Positions 24,425-33,108 are shown, counted from the stretch's first letter. The stretch: DNA of 43,468 nt from an uncultured Caulobacteraceae bacterium (GCA_903929535.1 CAIYVC010000162.1:1-43468); one strand, 5' to 3'. Notes: generated by a model from the letters alone, not told the origin. Translations and numbers: made by a program.

Positions 24425-25771
24425 TTATTGGCTGGGCATTTCGACAACAGCCAACGCACCTCCGAGGTCTCCCGAGGTCAAGACGATCTTGCCCCCGTAG
24501 AGACCAACGAGTTCCTCGACGATCGTCAGACCCAAACCGCTACCAGCGACCCGTTCATCCAGTCTCTCGCCCAGCTTGAAAACGTCTGAGCGTTTGGATT
24601 CGGGTATGCCTGGACCGTCGTCCTCGATCGTCAAACGGCTGATGCCAGCGGGCTCCCATGAGCCGCCAACCCGTACTTGCCCGCACGCCCATTTGGCAGC
24701 GTTGTCGATCAGATTGGCCAGAATCTCGCTCAGATCGTCGGGGTCGCAAAGGATTGTTAGATCGGTCGGCACATCGTTCACGAAGGTCAGCCGCCGATCC
24801 GCGTGTAGCCGGCCGATGGCTCCGAAAATCTGTCCGACAACAGCAGCGGGGACGGCGTGGGTACCAATGCCGGCGCGACTAGCCGCTGCCCTGGCGCGAG
24901 CGATCTGATAGTCGATCTGCCGGCTCATCGCGCGGCACTCCCCTAACATGGTGGAGGCGGCCACGACCTGCCCTTGGTTTGCGAGGCTTTGGGCCTCCGC
25001 GCTCAAGACGGCGAGTGGAGTCCGAAGGGCATGAGCTAGGTTTCCGGCCTGGGCGCGAGCGCGCTGGATCATATTGCGATTGGCGATGATGAGGTCGTTC
25101 AGATCGCTGACAAGCGGCTGGACTTCGTTTGGAAAATCCTGAGGCAGGTTGTCTGCTTGCCCCGAGCGGACCATAGCCAACGAGATACGCAACCGGTTGA
25201 GAGGCCTGAGACCAAACCAGACCTGGGCGGCGGCGGCTATGATTAGACCGACGGCGACTACCAAAAACGCGCCTGTGAGAGATCGGTCGAACTGGGCTAT
25301 GGTGCGGGCAAGCTCGCTGTCATCAGCGCCGACGACAAATCGCGTGGCTGCCGCTGGACTGGCCCCAGGATTGACTGCTTGGGCGAACACAAGCCGCTCG
25401 GAAGAGCGCTCAACGCTCGCCCGCTCCTGGGGCGTCGCGCCCGGGCCGGCCACGATATTATGACCTTCCAATGATGGAGATTTCAGGATCGGTGCGCCGT
25501 TGCGCCAGATCTCCCAGTAATAACCAGAAGCCGGGACGGCGAAGCGGGGATCGCTAACGGGCCTGATCAGTGCGCTCGGCGGACCATCGACAAAGAGACT
25601 TTGCAACTCGGTGAGATGGTCGCTGAGCTCGTGCGTGAATTGATCCGTAACATGGCCACGGAAAATGGATGAAACCGCCAAGCCAGACAAAGCCAGGCCG
25701 GCGGACACCCACAGAGCGGCGCCCAGGACCAACCGCGCCTGAAGGCTCCTCCAACCCAAGCCGAGCCTCAT
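24425..25771 (-). CDS. Sensor histidine kinase (QseC/PhoQ-like)
   Basis: 448 residues. Two membrane helices (about 12-35 and 166-188) enclose a periplasmic sensor of about 130 residues. A HAMP-like linker is followed by HisKA with His247 in NLAHALRTPL, then an HATPase with the N box (ILANLIDNAAKWA), G1 (EDDGPGIPESKR) and G2 (GSGLGLTIVEEL). Start overlaps the regulator stop (ATGA). The pair faces a multicopper oxidase operon, so the likely signal is copper or another envelope metal stress. Confidence 0.9.
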   Translation of the reverse strand: MRLGLGWRSLQARLVLGAALWVSAGLALSGLAVSSIFRGHVTDQFTHELSDHLTELQSLFVDGPPSALIRPVSDPRFAVPASGYYWEIWRNGAPILKSPSLEGHNIVAGPGATPQERASVERSSERLVFAQAVNPGASPAAATRFVVGADDSELARTIAQFDRSLTGAFLVVAVGLIIAAAAQVWFGLRPLNRLRISLAMVRSGQADNLPQDFPNEVQPLVSDLNDLIIANRNMIQRARAQAGNLAHALRTPLAVLSAEAQSLANQGQVVAASTMLGECRAMSRQIDYQIARARAAASRAGIGTHAVPAAVVGQIFGAIGRLHADRRLTFVNDVPTDLTILCDPDDLSEILANLIDNAAKWACGQVRVGGSWEPAGISRLTIEDDGPGIPESKRSDVFKLGERLDERVAGSGLGLTIVEELVGLYGGKIVLTSGDLGGALAVVEMPSQ

Positions 25772-26496
25772 TCGAAACGATATCCCATTCCACGATAGGT
25801 CCTGATCACATCTCGTCCGAGCTTCCGGCGCAGACGTCCGACATAGACCTGAATGCCGTTGGACTGACGGGCGCTTTCCATGTCGTAGACGTGATCCGCG
25901 ATCTCCGCTTCCGAGACAATCCGACCCGGGCGTTGCATCATATAGTGCAAGATACGGCGCTCCTGGGCCGTAAGGTCTATAACCTTGCCATCGGCTATGA
26001 CGACACCTTCGGCGGGCCTGAGTTCAATCGATCTGCGACGCAAGACAGGATCAGCCCGGCCACTCCTGCGGCGAATAAGGGCATGTAATCGCGCTGCGAT
26101 CTCCTCGGCTTCGAACGGCTTGCTGACGTAGTCATCCGCGCCGGCGTTCAGGCCTTCGACCTTCTCGGTCCAGGCTGCACGGGATGTCAGGATCAGGACG
26201 GGATGGTCGATGCCTTGGCTGCGCCAGCGCTGCAGGATGTCCAAGCCGGGCACATCGGGCAGGCCCAGATCCAGGATAATCGCGTCATATTCTTCCGTCT
26301 GCCCCAGGTGCAGGCCGTCTTGGCCGTTGTCGGCCCAATCGACGGCGAAATCCCTCGCTTCCAACGCGCTACGCAATCGGTTGGCAAGGTTCACTTCGTC
26401 TTCGACGAGCAAAATTCGAATAGCGGTCTCCGGCGCTGGCGGTTGGAGCGATGGGTCTTCAATCGGGAGCCAGTTTGGCCCTACATCCGAGGACAT
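25768..26496 (-). CDS. OmpR/PhoB-family response regulator
   Basis: 242 residues. The receiver starts at about residue 26 (IRILLVEDEVNLA) with Asp76 in ILDLGLPDVPG and Lys in VSKPFEAEE; the winged helix at about 150-242 ends RTYRGMGYRFE. The N-terminal 25 residues are extra, and the ATG at 26496 may be upstream of the true start. First gene of the kinase operon, divergent from the multicopper oxidase; a direct-repeat box lies in the shared gap. Confidence 0.9.
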   Translation of the reverse strand: MSSDVGPNWLPIEDPSLQPPAPETAIRILLVEDEVNLANRLRSALEARDFAVDWADNGQDGLHLGQTEEYDAIILDLGLPDVPGLDILQRWRSQGIDHPVLILTSRAAWTEKVEGLNAGADDYVSKPFEAEEIAARLHALIRRRSGRADPVLRRRSIELRPAEGVVIADGKVIDLTAQERRILHYMMQRPGRIVSEAEIADHVYDMESARQSNGIQVYVGRLRRKLGRDVIRTYRGMGYRFE

Positions 26497-26557
26497 GCAA
26501 AAGGGTCAAGCAGTTAAGCGACAGCCCGCTGCATATCTCAGAGCCAATGTGCAGCCC

Positions 26558-26575
26558 TTTCAGGTTCGTTTCAGG
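26558..26575 (+). promoter_or_regulatory. TTTCAGG direct repeat, candidate response-regulator box
   Basis: TTTCAGG at 26558-26564 and 26569-26575, start to start 11 bases, one helical turn, just before the multicopper oxidase start (26597). OmpR-class regulators such as PmrA and QseB bind tandem half-sites with this period. Likely target of the divergent regulator. Confidence 0.5.
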
Positions 26576-26596
26576 CTGGCCTGCGACTGAAGGGCC

Positions 26597-28216
26597 ATGC
26601 GCCAGTGTTCAAGGTCTCGACTGCCAGATCATCTCAAGAGCCGGGTCATGGCTTTGGTTTTGGGGTTCGCGGTCACCGCAGCACTCGCCGGCGTAGCGGT
26701 CGCGGGCCAATTCGATTCCCTGTTCCCCTCGCCAGCCAACCTGCCTCCGAGCGCTGCTGTCGAACCCCTGACGACGCCCGCGGAATATCGCAGCGAGAAC
26801 GGTCAGCTTTCGGTGACCCTCGAAGCCAAGGAAAGCCCGGTGATGCTGGGCAAGTTTCCGATTCAGGGCGCTACCTACGACGGGATCTATGGCGGTCCGG
26901 TACTGCGACTCAAACCCGGCGACGTGCTGCGCTTGCGTCTGGTCAACCACCTGCCTCAGGCGACGAATATTCACTTCCACGGACTGGATGTCTCGCCCCA
27001 GGGGCATAGCGACAATTCCATGCACATGGTCGCGCCTGGCGACACATGGGACTACGAGATCCATATCCCCAAGACCCATGCTCCAGGGGTCTACTGGTTC
27101 CACACCCACGCCCACAGCTTCGCCGAGCGCCAACTGATGGGCGGGCTGAGCGGCACACTGGTCATCGAAGGCTTCCAGGACCAGGTCCCGGCGACCAAGC
27201 CCCTGCGCGAACGGTTGTTCGCCCTTAAGGAGTTCGCCCGCGACAGCAAAGGCGGCCTGGATCGCGTGCCCAAGCCCAACAACTTCGTCATTAAGACAAT
27301 CAACGGCCAGCTGATGCCGCGCATCGATATCCGTCCGGGCGAAACCCAGCTGTGGCGCTTCAGCGACCAGACGGCCAACACCTATTTCCGGCTCCGGCTG
27401 AATGGGCACAGCTTCACGATCATCGGCCGTGACTCCCATCCGGTGAGCCATCCGGAAGCGGCCCGTGAGATCATGATCGGTCCCAGTTCGCGGATGGACG
27501 TGCTGGTGACCGCCGGGCCGCAGGGCGCTTACACGCTGGTCGCTGAGAAAACCGCGACCGGTCCGGTGGGCGACATGTTCGCCGCACAGAACATGGCGCT
27601 GATGGTGGCCAAGGCCGATCCGACACAGGCGCCGCCTGTGCCCTTGGCACCGCTAACCGTCGTCAACGGTCCGGGACCAATTCCCGGCGACCACATCGAC
27701 GCGACGAGGCTGGTCTCGTTCTCGGAAGATCCAGTCACGGGCCTTTTCTTCATCAACCACGCGGTGTTCGACCACGAACGGGTCGATGTGAAGGTGCCGC
27801 TCGGCAACACAGAGGAATGGACGATCCGCAATGCCTCCGAGGAATTGCACATCTTCCACATCCACCAGGTCGCGTTCCAGGTAATCAGCGTCAACGGCAA
27901 ACACGTGCCCTTCGACGGCCTCCAGGATACGGTGAACGTCCCCATCCACGGCGAGGTCAAGGTGCGCATCGCCTTCACCGATCCCGCGATCGTCGGGCGC
28001 TTCATGTTCCACTGCCACATCCTTGAGCACGAGGACAAAGGCATGATGGCCCAGATCGAAGTCTACGACCCCAAGGTCGGCCCCATGAAGGACGATGGCA
28101 TGGGCGGGATGGATATGGGTAGCATGGACATGGGCGGCGGCAGCAAAGGCCAGGCTGGCGCAGGCAAGAGCCAATCCTCGCAACCCGCCCCCACCGGCGT
28201 GTCGCATGCGTCTTAG
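26597..28216 (+). CDS. Multicopper oxidase with a Met-rich tail (copper resistance type)
   Basis: 539 residues. Signal-like segment about 18-37 after a basic start; GAAGGG lies just before the ATG. Copper ligands are all present: HFHG (126-129), HTHAH (169-173), HIFHIH (418-423) and HCHILEHEDKGMM (from 472), the last with a Met in the type 1 axial position. A Gly/Met tail (GMGGMDMGSMDMGG, about 501-514) probably binds Cu(I), as the Met-rich parts of CueO and CopA do. Periplasmic oxidation of Cu(I) is the most likely role. Ends overlapping the next gene by 11 bases. Confidence 0.9.
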   Translation: MRQCSRSRLPDHLKSRVMALVLGFAVTAALAGVAVAGQFDSLFPSPANLPPSAAVEPLTTPAEYRSENGQLSVTLEAKESPVMLGKFPIQGATYDGIYGGPVLRLKPGDVLRLRLVNHLPQATNIHFHGLDVSPQGHSDNSMHMVAPGDTWDYEIHIPKTHAPGVYWFHTHAHSFAERQLMGGLSGTLVIEGFQDQVPATKPLRERLFALKEFARDSKGGLDRVPKPNNFVIKTINGQLMPRIDIRPGETQLWRFSDQTANTYFRLRLNGHSFTIIGRDSHPVSHPEAAREIMIGPSSRMDVLVTAGPQGAYTLVAEKTATGPVGDMFAAQNMALMVAKADPTQAPPVPLAPLTVVNGPGPIPGDHIDATRLVSFSEDPVTGLFFINHAVFDHERVDVKVPLGNTEEWTIRNASEELHIFHIHQVAFQVISVNGKHVPFDGLQDTVNVPIHGEVKVRIAFTDPAIVGRFMFHCHILEHEDKGMMAQIEVYDPKVGPMKDDGMGGMDMGSMDMGGGSKGQAGAGKSQSSQPAPTGVSHAS

Positions 28217-29453
28217 TCCTGTGACTCTAGTCTTGCGCCGTGTGGTGCTGGCGGCGGCGCTGGCTGGCGCCGGGGCGTCAGCTGCCCTCGCTCAATCGCC
28301 TAACACCGAGACCATGGCGCGGGCGGCGGCTCAAAAGCCCAGGGCCGAGATGGCTGAGGTCGGCGGCTGGCCGAAGCTCAGCTTCGACACTCTCGCTAGT
28401 CTTGAATACGCCGGCTTGAGCGCCAGCGGTGGACCGCACCGGGGCCCCGACGTTAACCTGCGCGTGGATTCCACCTTCTTGGCGGAATTCAACGACACCC
28501 TGTCGCTGGACGGCCTGTTTCAGGTCAAGTCGCGCTCTCCGCTCTCAACCACCGATCCGAACAAGGATCTTTTCATCAACCAGGGGGCGGGCCGCAACGA
28601 GGGCGGCAAGATGAAGGAGCTGTACGTCCGTTATGGCGACTACCGCTTCGGCAAGTTCGTGCAGGACTTCGGCCGCGGCTACGCCTTCCTGGCAACCCCA
28701 ATCGCGGCCGACTTTCTGGAGGAGCCTGAGGAGGGTTACGAACTGGCCGATATGATCGGCGTCGAGCGGCTGCACGTGTTTGGTAATGAGAGCACAGGTT
28801 GGCGGCAGCTTTCCGTATCGGTCTTCATGGCGGACCGAACCTTCCTGCATCAAAGCCTTGGCTACAATGAAGGCATGGTGAAGCTGCAAAACGGCGGGGT
28901 GGGCAACACGCGTTATCCGGAGAACGTCATGTTGACCTATGACGTGCTCAACCAGCCGGTCGGGGGATGGGGTCAGGTGAACTATCAAGCCAGTGTGGTC
29001 CGGCTCGGAAAGACTTATGGCGCCGAGCGGGGCGAAGTGTGGGGGACCCTTGGCGCCGATCTGAACATCCCGCTCCATGGATCCGTCGCCGACACTCTCA
29101 GCGGCCGTTATTCGCAGCTGCGCCTCTATGTAGAAGGCGTCCGGCGCGAAAACTTCAACGGTTTCGCCGGTAGGGCGCGTAGTTACCTCAGCGCCTCAGC
29201 CGAATACATGCGCGGCCCCCTGGTCCTTGACTTGACGACAAGCCAGCGCTGGACGACGGACCGTGTAGAGCCCCTGCAGAGAGATGAGCTCTACACCGTC
29301 AGTCTTGGCTACACCTTGCCATCACAAACGGTGGCCGCCTTTGCGATCGGCCACGAGAAGGTGGCCGATCGTCAAGGTCTCTACGCCGGCCTGCGGTTCA
29401 CTCAGACTCTGACAACGTGCAGCCGCTGCATCGCGAGGGGCAAGTACTTCTGA
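28206..29453 (+). CDS. Outer-membrane beta-barrel protein, unassigned porin-like
   Basis: 415 residues from the ATG at 28206, inside the end of the multicopper oxidase gene. Signal peptide to about residue 29 (ALAQ). The remainder has barrel-like alternation (LYVRYGDYRFGKFVQDFGRG, LYTVSLGYTLPSQTVAAFAIG) and ends in Phe. I do not recognise the family with certainty; by position it may be a copper-resistance outer-membrane protein in the role of CopB, but the Met-rich head of CopB is absent. Two Cys near the end (TTCSRCIARG) are unusual for a porin. Confidence 0.7.
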   Translation: MRLSPVTLVLRRVVLAAALAGAGASAALAQSPNTETMARAAAQKPRAEMAEVGGWPKLSFDTLASLEYAGLSASGGPHRGPDVNLRVDSTFLAEFNDTLSLDGLFQVKSRSPLSTTDPNKDLFINQGAGRNEGGKMKELYVRYGDYRFGKFVQDFGRGYAFLATPIAADFLEEPEEGYELADMIGVERLHVFGNESTGWRQLSVSVFMADRTFLHQSLGYNEGMVKLQNGGVGNTRYPENVMLTYDVLNQPVGGWGQVNYQASVVRLGKTYGAERGEVWGTLGADLNIPLHGSVADTLSGRYSQLRLYVEGVRRENFNGFAGRARSYLSASAEYMRGPLVLDLTTSQRWTTDRVEPLQRDELYTVSLGYTLPSQTVAAFAIGHEKVADRQGLYAGLRFTQTLTTCSRCIARGKYF

Positions 29454-29499
29454 TGCCCGCGTGGTCTGGACTTCAAGCGATCCGAGACAGGATGGGCAC

Positions 29500-30108
29500 A
29501 TGACAAGGTCAGTCACTCTCGCCGACGACCCGCAAGGCCGCGGTCGCAAGCGTTACAGTCCCTTGTCGATGGCGCTCCACTGGATCATCGCCCTGTTAAT
29601 CTTCGTCCAGATCGGCCTGGGTTGGTATTTCAATGAAGTGTTGCCCGACCACTCCCCGATCCAGGACCGCTTCCAGGATATTCATGTCTCGCTCGGGCTG
29701 ACCACGCTTATGCTGATCCTGATCAGGGTCGGCTCCCGCATCGTCATTCCTGTACCGGCTCTTCCTCAAGATTTGTCGCCCTGGGAAAGCCGCCTTGCGC
29801 AGGTCGTCCACGTGCTGCTGTACGTTCTGATGCTCGGTTTACCCCTAAGCGGCTGGCTATTTCTGACCATGCGGCAAGAACCGATAACGTTCTGGGGTGT
29901 CAATTGGCCCGCGTTGCCGGGGATGGAGGCCTTTACTGGCTCCGCGCACCGAACCTTCGTCAGATCGGTCAAGCACTTCCATGTCTTCACTCTGATCTGG
30001 GCCGCTTGGGTGGTCATCGCCTTGCATGTCGCTGGGGCCCTCAAGCACCAGTTGGATGGTCACCCAGTCCTTTGGAGAATGATCCCCTTTTTGAAGGCGC
30101 GAGCGTAG
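29500..30108 (+). CDS. Cytochrome b561 family protein
   Basis: 202 residues from the ATG at 29500 (an upstream GTG would add 13 residues with no helix). Four membrane helices with haem-ligand histidines in SMALHWIIALLIF, DIHVSLGLTT, QVVHVLLYV and IALHVAGALKHQLDG. This is the di-haem quinol-linked b561 family. It lies 46 bases after the barrel gene and may pass electrons to or from the periplasmic oxidase. Probably part of the same operon. Confidence 0.88.
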   Translation: MTRSVTLADDPQGRGRKRYSPLSMALHWIIALLIFVQIGLGWYFNEVLPDHSPIQDRFQDIHVSLGLTTLMLILIRVGSRIVIPVPALPQDLSPWESRLAQVVHVLLYVLMLGLPLSGWLFLTMRQEPITFWGVNWPALPGMEAFTGSAHRTFVRSVKHFHVFTLIWAAWVVIALHVAGALKHQLDGHPVLWRMIPFLKARA

Positions 30109-30140
30109 GCGCCAGGGCCGACAACGATGAAGGATTTGCG

Positions 30141-30251
30141 GTGCTCAAACGAACCTGTCTGACGGCCATGGCCTTTTCCTGTTTAGCGTTGGCCTTGCCG
30201 GTGCTGGCTGCGGAGCCCTCCGCCAATGGGCCGGTTTCCACGCCCGACTAG
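30141..30251 (+). CDS. Short secreted peptide (36 residues), possibly a truncated gene
   Basis: GTG start; a signal peptide (CLTAMAFSCLALALPVLAAE) is followed by only about 13 residues (PSANGPVSTPD) before a TAG. The stop lies exactly where the island meets the cut AlbA_2 gene, so the original product may have been longer. Family unknown. Confidence 0.35.
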   Translation: MLKRTCLTAMAFSCLALALPVLAAEPSANGPVSTPD

Positions 30252-30576
30252 GTTTGAATCGCAGGGCCGGTAATCGCGGCTGCAACCCAGTGTCCGCGCT
30301 CTGCTGGAGGTCCCGCGACACCTTGTCGAGATCGGCCTCAGCGAGAGGGGCAAACCCAGTGGGCACGCCTTTAGCCTCGGTCATGCCGAAGATGAGATCG
30401 CCGCCTACGGTGTTGGCGAACGACGAGGCATCGGCAAGCCACTCGTCCATGGCGTCTTTGCCGCCATACAGCGCGCTCTTGTAGTCGATCTCCCTCGACT
30501 CCGGCGCCCGGCCGTCGATCAAGCGTTGAAGCTGGCGCTCATCGATGTCCGCGATGGGTATGTGGAGCAGGGCCAT
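30252..30576 (-). pseudogene. AlbA_2/Schlafen-type domain protein, 5' fragment
   Basis: From the ATG at 30576: about 107 residues of the AlbA_2 (formerly AAA_4) domain, with REIDYKSALYGG, DASSFANTVGGDLIFGMTE and LQQSADTGLQPRLPALRF, where the family normally continues for at least 100 more residues. After about 30252 the frame reads through the copper module's end as nonsense. The gene was cut by the island junction. It lies just downstream of tRNA-Leu on the same strand. Confidence 0.7.
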
Positions 30577-30633
30577 GGGTCACCGCGGTCTGAAAACACA
30601 GCGACGCGCACCTTTGGCCGCATCTTGAAGGGT

Positions 30634-30717
30634 TGGTGCCCGAGGTCGGACTCGAACCGACACACCTCGCGGTACTGGATTTTGAATCCAGCGCGTCTAC
30701 CATTTCACCACTCGGGC
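30634..30717 (-). tRNA. tRNA-Leu(CAA)
   Basis: 84 bases including an encoded CCA. Acceptor strands GCCCGAG and CTCGGGC pair fully; anticodon stem CTGGA/TCCAG encloses TTCAAAA (anticodon CAA); a long variable arm and T-arm GGTTCGAGTCC follow. Intact and self-consistent. It lies in the opposite orientation to the cut tRNA-Leu(CAA) at 21167. Confidence 0.95.
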
Positions 30718-30789
30718 AGCGGCCGACGTTCTAGCGCCCGCAGGGCCATTCGCCAAGCCAATGCCCGCGCTCTCGCGGAGCCTATTTGG

Positions 30790-30918
30790 CTAGTGCCGAT
30801 AGGCGAGCATTCCCAGGGCAATGGCGGCGACGCAGATCACCACGGTGAAATAGGCCCATCGCGGCACGCCTCGACGAAGGCGGGCGCCGCGGCTCAGCCG
30901 GCTCGTGGTTTGGATCAT
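30790..30918 (-). CDS. 42-residue single-helix membrane protein
   Basis: The ATG at 30918 overlaps the stop of the upstream unknown gene (ATGA). Basic N-terminus (SRLSRGARLRRGVPRW) followed by one membrane helix (AYFTVVICVAAIALGMLAY). The overlap and the sound membrane topology support a real, co-translated gene. Function unknown. Confidence 0.5.
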   Translation of the reverse strand: MIQTTSRLSRGARLRRGVPRWAYFTVVICVAAIALGMLAYRH

Positions 30919-31640
30919 GGCTCTATTAAATCCGAATGCCCGCTTTCGGCCAAGCTCCGCTTGGCGGCGTCCGGCACGTAGATCGAAGCCTCGCGCTGCC
31001 AAGATCCCACTCCCGCCACGACGAAATCATATCGCACGGGCAAGCGCCGCTTCTGCGCCGGCCCGAGGACCGCGACCGACAGAACCCGCTCGACGCATTG
31101 GAAGGGCGTATAGGCTTGGCCGTTCATTTCGTCGTGGAGCGGGATCGAGGCCTGACGGATTGTCTCCAACTTGAGGAGCTCGTCCAGCCACGGCGATCCT
31201 TCGAACAGCCGGAACTGAACGCCAAAGCGCGAGCCAGCCTCCGGTGCAAAATCACTCTCGCCCTCCTGTAGCCCAAGCGCGCCGGCGACTCTCTGGGGCA
31301 ACCCTTCCAGGGCACTGACCATCGCGATGTCTCCGTTTCTGACGAATAGATCGTCGCCTGCAGACAGTGCGAGATCGCGCGGAAGATCTTGCGCCCTCGT
31401 TCGGGGAAATCGGCCGTCTATCGGGCACACAAGGGTGGAGCCCTGGGCATCGGACTGGAGGAACGGCGCGCCCTTCAGCGTGCGGCCCTCCCCCAGGTCA
31501 TTGGACAGAACATACCGCTGCGCGGGCCGCGTTTGGCTGAAGCCTGAAATGAAGTTGATCAGGGTCGCCCGATCTCCCGTGATGAAGTGGCTTATCCGGA
31601 ATGACCAGCGCGTTCTTGGTGGAGCTGGAGAAGTCGTCAC
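30915..31640 (-). CDS. Unknown protein (about 241 residues)
   Basis: Soluble, no signal. Recognisable only as consistent coding sequence: FITGDRATLINFISGFSQ, then LRLGLQEG-like segments and VRYDFVVAGVGSWQREASIY near the end. I know no family for it. The start is uncertain: just upstream, in another frame, an ATG at about 31649 begins MSNRDDFSSSTKNALVI, which looks like the opening of HNH-type proteins, so a frameshift near 31,590 is possible. Coupled to a small membrane protein downstream. Confidence 0.55.
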   Translation of the reverse strand: MTTSPAPPRTRWSFRISHFITGDRATLINFISGFSQTRPAQRYVLSNDLGEGRTLKGAPFLQSDAQGSTLVCPIDGRFPRTRAQDLPRDLALSAGDDLFVRNGDIAMVSALEGLPQRVAGALGLQEGESDFAPEAGSRFGVQFRLFEGSPWLDELLKLETIRQASIPLHDEMNGQAYTPFQCVERVLSVAVLGPAQKRRLPVRYDFVVAGVGSWQREASIYVPDAAKRSLAESGHSDLIEP

Positions 31641-31920
31641 GATTGCTCATGGGCGTTGCGATCCCGCCGGAAAGACCTCGTCGATTCCCCAGACGCAGAG
31701 ATCCAAAATCCGGTACCGCAACGCGTGGCGCCCAGTCAGAGAATGACGGCGGCACGTCAGGCGCCTCGAATTATGATCGAGTTCGGATCCATTAGTCAAG
31801 AACAAATCAAGAACATTATGCCCGCGGCGTCCGGCTATGGTGGTATCTGGACCAACCGTGTCTTTCCCCTGGCCATGATCCCATGCTTCTGTGCCAGCCC
31901 TTCTCCCCCGGAGCCCCAAA
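31641..31920. other. 280-base intergenic region
   Basis: No supported gene apart from the alternative 5' start discussed for the unknown gene. The part 31760-31830 is clearly more A/T-rich than its surroundings (for example AAGAACAAATCAAGAACATT) and may carry the promoters of both flanking genes, but I cannot assign elements. Confidence 0.3.
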
Positions 31921-32388
31921 ATGTCCCGCCCGCCCCTGCCGCCCTTCACTACCCTCGCCGACGCCCAACAGAAGGCGCGGATGGCGGAGGATGCGTGGAA
32001 CAGCCGCGATCCGGCCAAGGTGGCGTTGGCCTATACGCCGGACAGCCAATGGCGGAACCGGGTGGAGTTCATTGAGGGCCGCCCCGCCATCGAGGCCTTC
32101 CTGGCGCGCAAATGGGCGCGGGAGCTGGACTATCGGCTGATCAAGGAGGTGTGGGGCTTCCGCGAGAACCGGATGGCGGTGCGTTTCGCCTATGAGTGGC
32201 GCGGCGACAGCGGCCACTGGTTCAGGAGCTACGGCAACGAGCTCTGGCAGTTCGACCCCGAGGGGCTGATGGCCCAGCGGCACGCCAGCATCAACGACAT
32301 GCCGATCAGCGAATCCGAGCGTCTGTTCCACTGGCCGCTGGGCCGACGGCCGGACGATCACCCGGGCCTTTCGGATCTCGGCCTCTAA
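31921..32388 (+). CDS. NTF2-like (SnoaL/DUF1348) protein
   Basis: 155 residues from the ATG at 31921 with GGAG upstream. Family text is clear: [20 protein letters not shown], then [42 protein letters not shown] and the [10 protein letters not shown] motif. DUF1348 proteins are small conical-fold enzymes or binding proteins of unknown substrate. Stands alone. Confidence 0.9.
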   Translation: MSRPPLPPFTTLADAQQKARMAEDAWNSRDPAKVALAYTPDSQWRNRVEFIEGRPAIEAFLARKWARELDYRLIKEVWGFRENRMAVRFAYEWRGDSGHWFRSYGNELWQFDPEGLMAQRHASINDMPISESERLFHWPLGRRPDDHPGLSDLGL

Positions 32389-32497
32389 GCGATTCTTCCG
32401 CAACCCAGGAGCGAACAACCCCTTACGGCTGCGACACCTGGGCGCGCGACGCACGCCCGCATCCTAAAGCCGGGCTTGGGCCGCTATCTCCCGCGCC

Positions 32498-32707
32498 ATG
32501 ATCTACACTTTCAAAGTCCACGCGGCGGACAAAACCCCGGAGCCGCTTGAAACCACCCATTGCGCCCATGGCGCCGACGTCCTCAGTCAGGCCAAGGCGC
32601 TGATCGAAAAGCACCCCGAGTGTGAAGGCGTGGAGGTGCTGGTGCTCGGTGCGCGCCTGTTCTTCATCCCCAGAAGCGAGGCGCGTGGCAGCTCGCCTGC
32701 GGCTTAG
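32498..32707 (+). CDS. Unknown small protein (69 residues)
   Basis: Begins MIYTFKVHAADKTPEPLE and continues VLSQAKALIEKHPECEGVEVLVLGARLFF: a small alpha/beta protein, no signal. Its stop overlaps the convergent gene by three to four bases. Family not recognised. Confidence 0.55.
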   Translation: MIYTFKVHAADKTPEPLETTHCAHGADVLSQAKALIEKHPECEGVEVLVLGARLFFIPRSEARGSSPAA

Positions 32708-32943
32708 TGGGGTTGAGTGGGACTGAAGCTGCGGCTCAGCGCCTGACGGACCCGGCCCAGAGCTGGGCGGGCGGCCAGTTCATCCAGAATCTGCTCGATC
32801 GCCTCGCCGGGCGTGATGGAGTCGGTCATCGCCGCTTCCGCATAGCCCTGGATGCGCGACAGCGCGGTTTCGGCGCTGCGCAGCGCCCTGGCGTCCTGAA
32901 TGTCCTGGGTGTCGGCCTTCATCGGGGAGCTCCGCCGGGTCAC
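32704..32943 (-). CDS. Unknown small protein (about 73-79 residues)
   Basis: Helical, acidic-to-neutral (ALRSAETALSRIQGYAEAAM, TPGEAIEQILDELAARPALG). The start may be the second Met (MKADTQ, 32922) rather than 32943. No family recognised. Confidence 0.5.
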   Translation of the reverse strand: MTRRSSPMKADTQDIQDARALRSAETALSRIQGYAEAAMTDSITPGEAIEQILDELAARPALGRVRQALSRSFSPTQPH

Positions 32944-33108
32944 CGCCCGGTCATCATTAACCGGGCCAGCCGAACAATGTTCCTGGAACCGGAGCCGATA
33001 GAACGCGTAATAGGCTCAGCCATAGGACCGCCAGATTTCTGCGCCACAGGCTTGATGCGGCGGCGGATGGGGGCTCATGTGCCGCGTGGCGTTCGGGAGA
33101 TATCGTCA

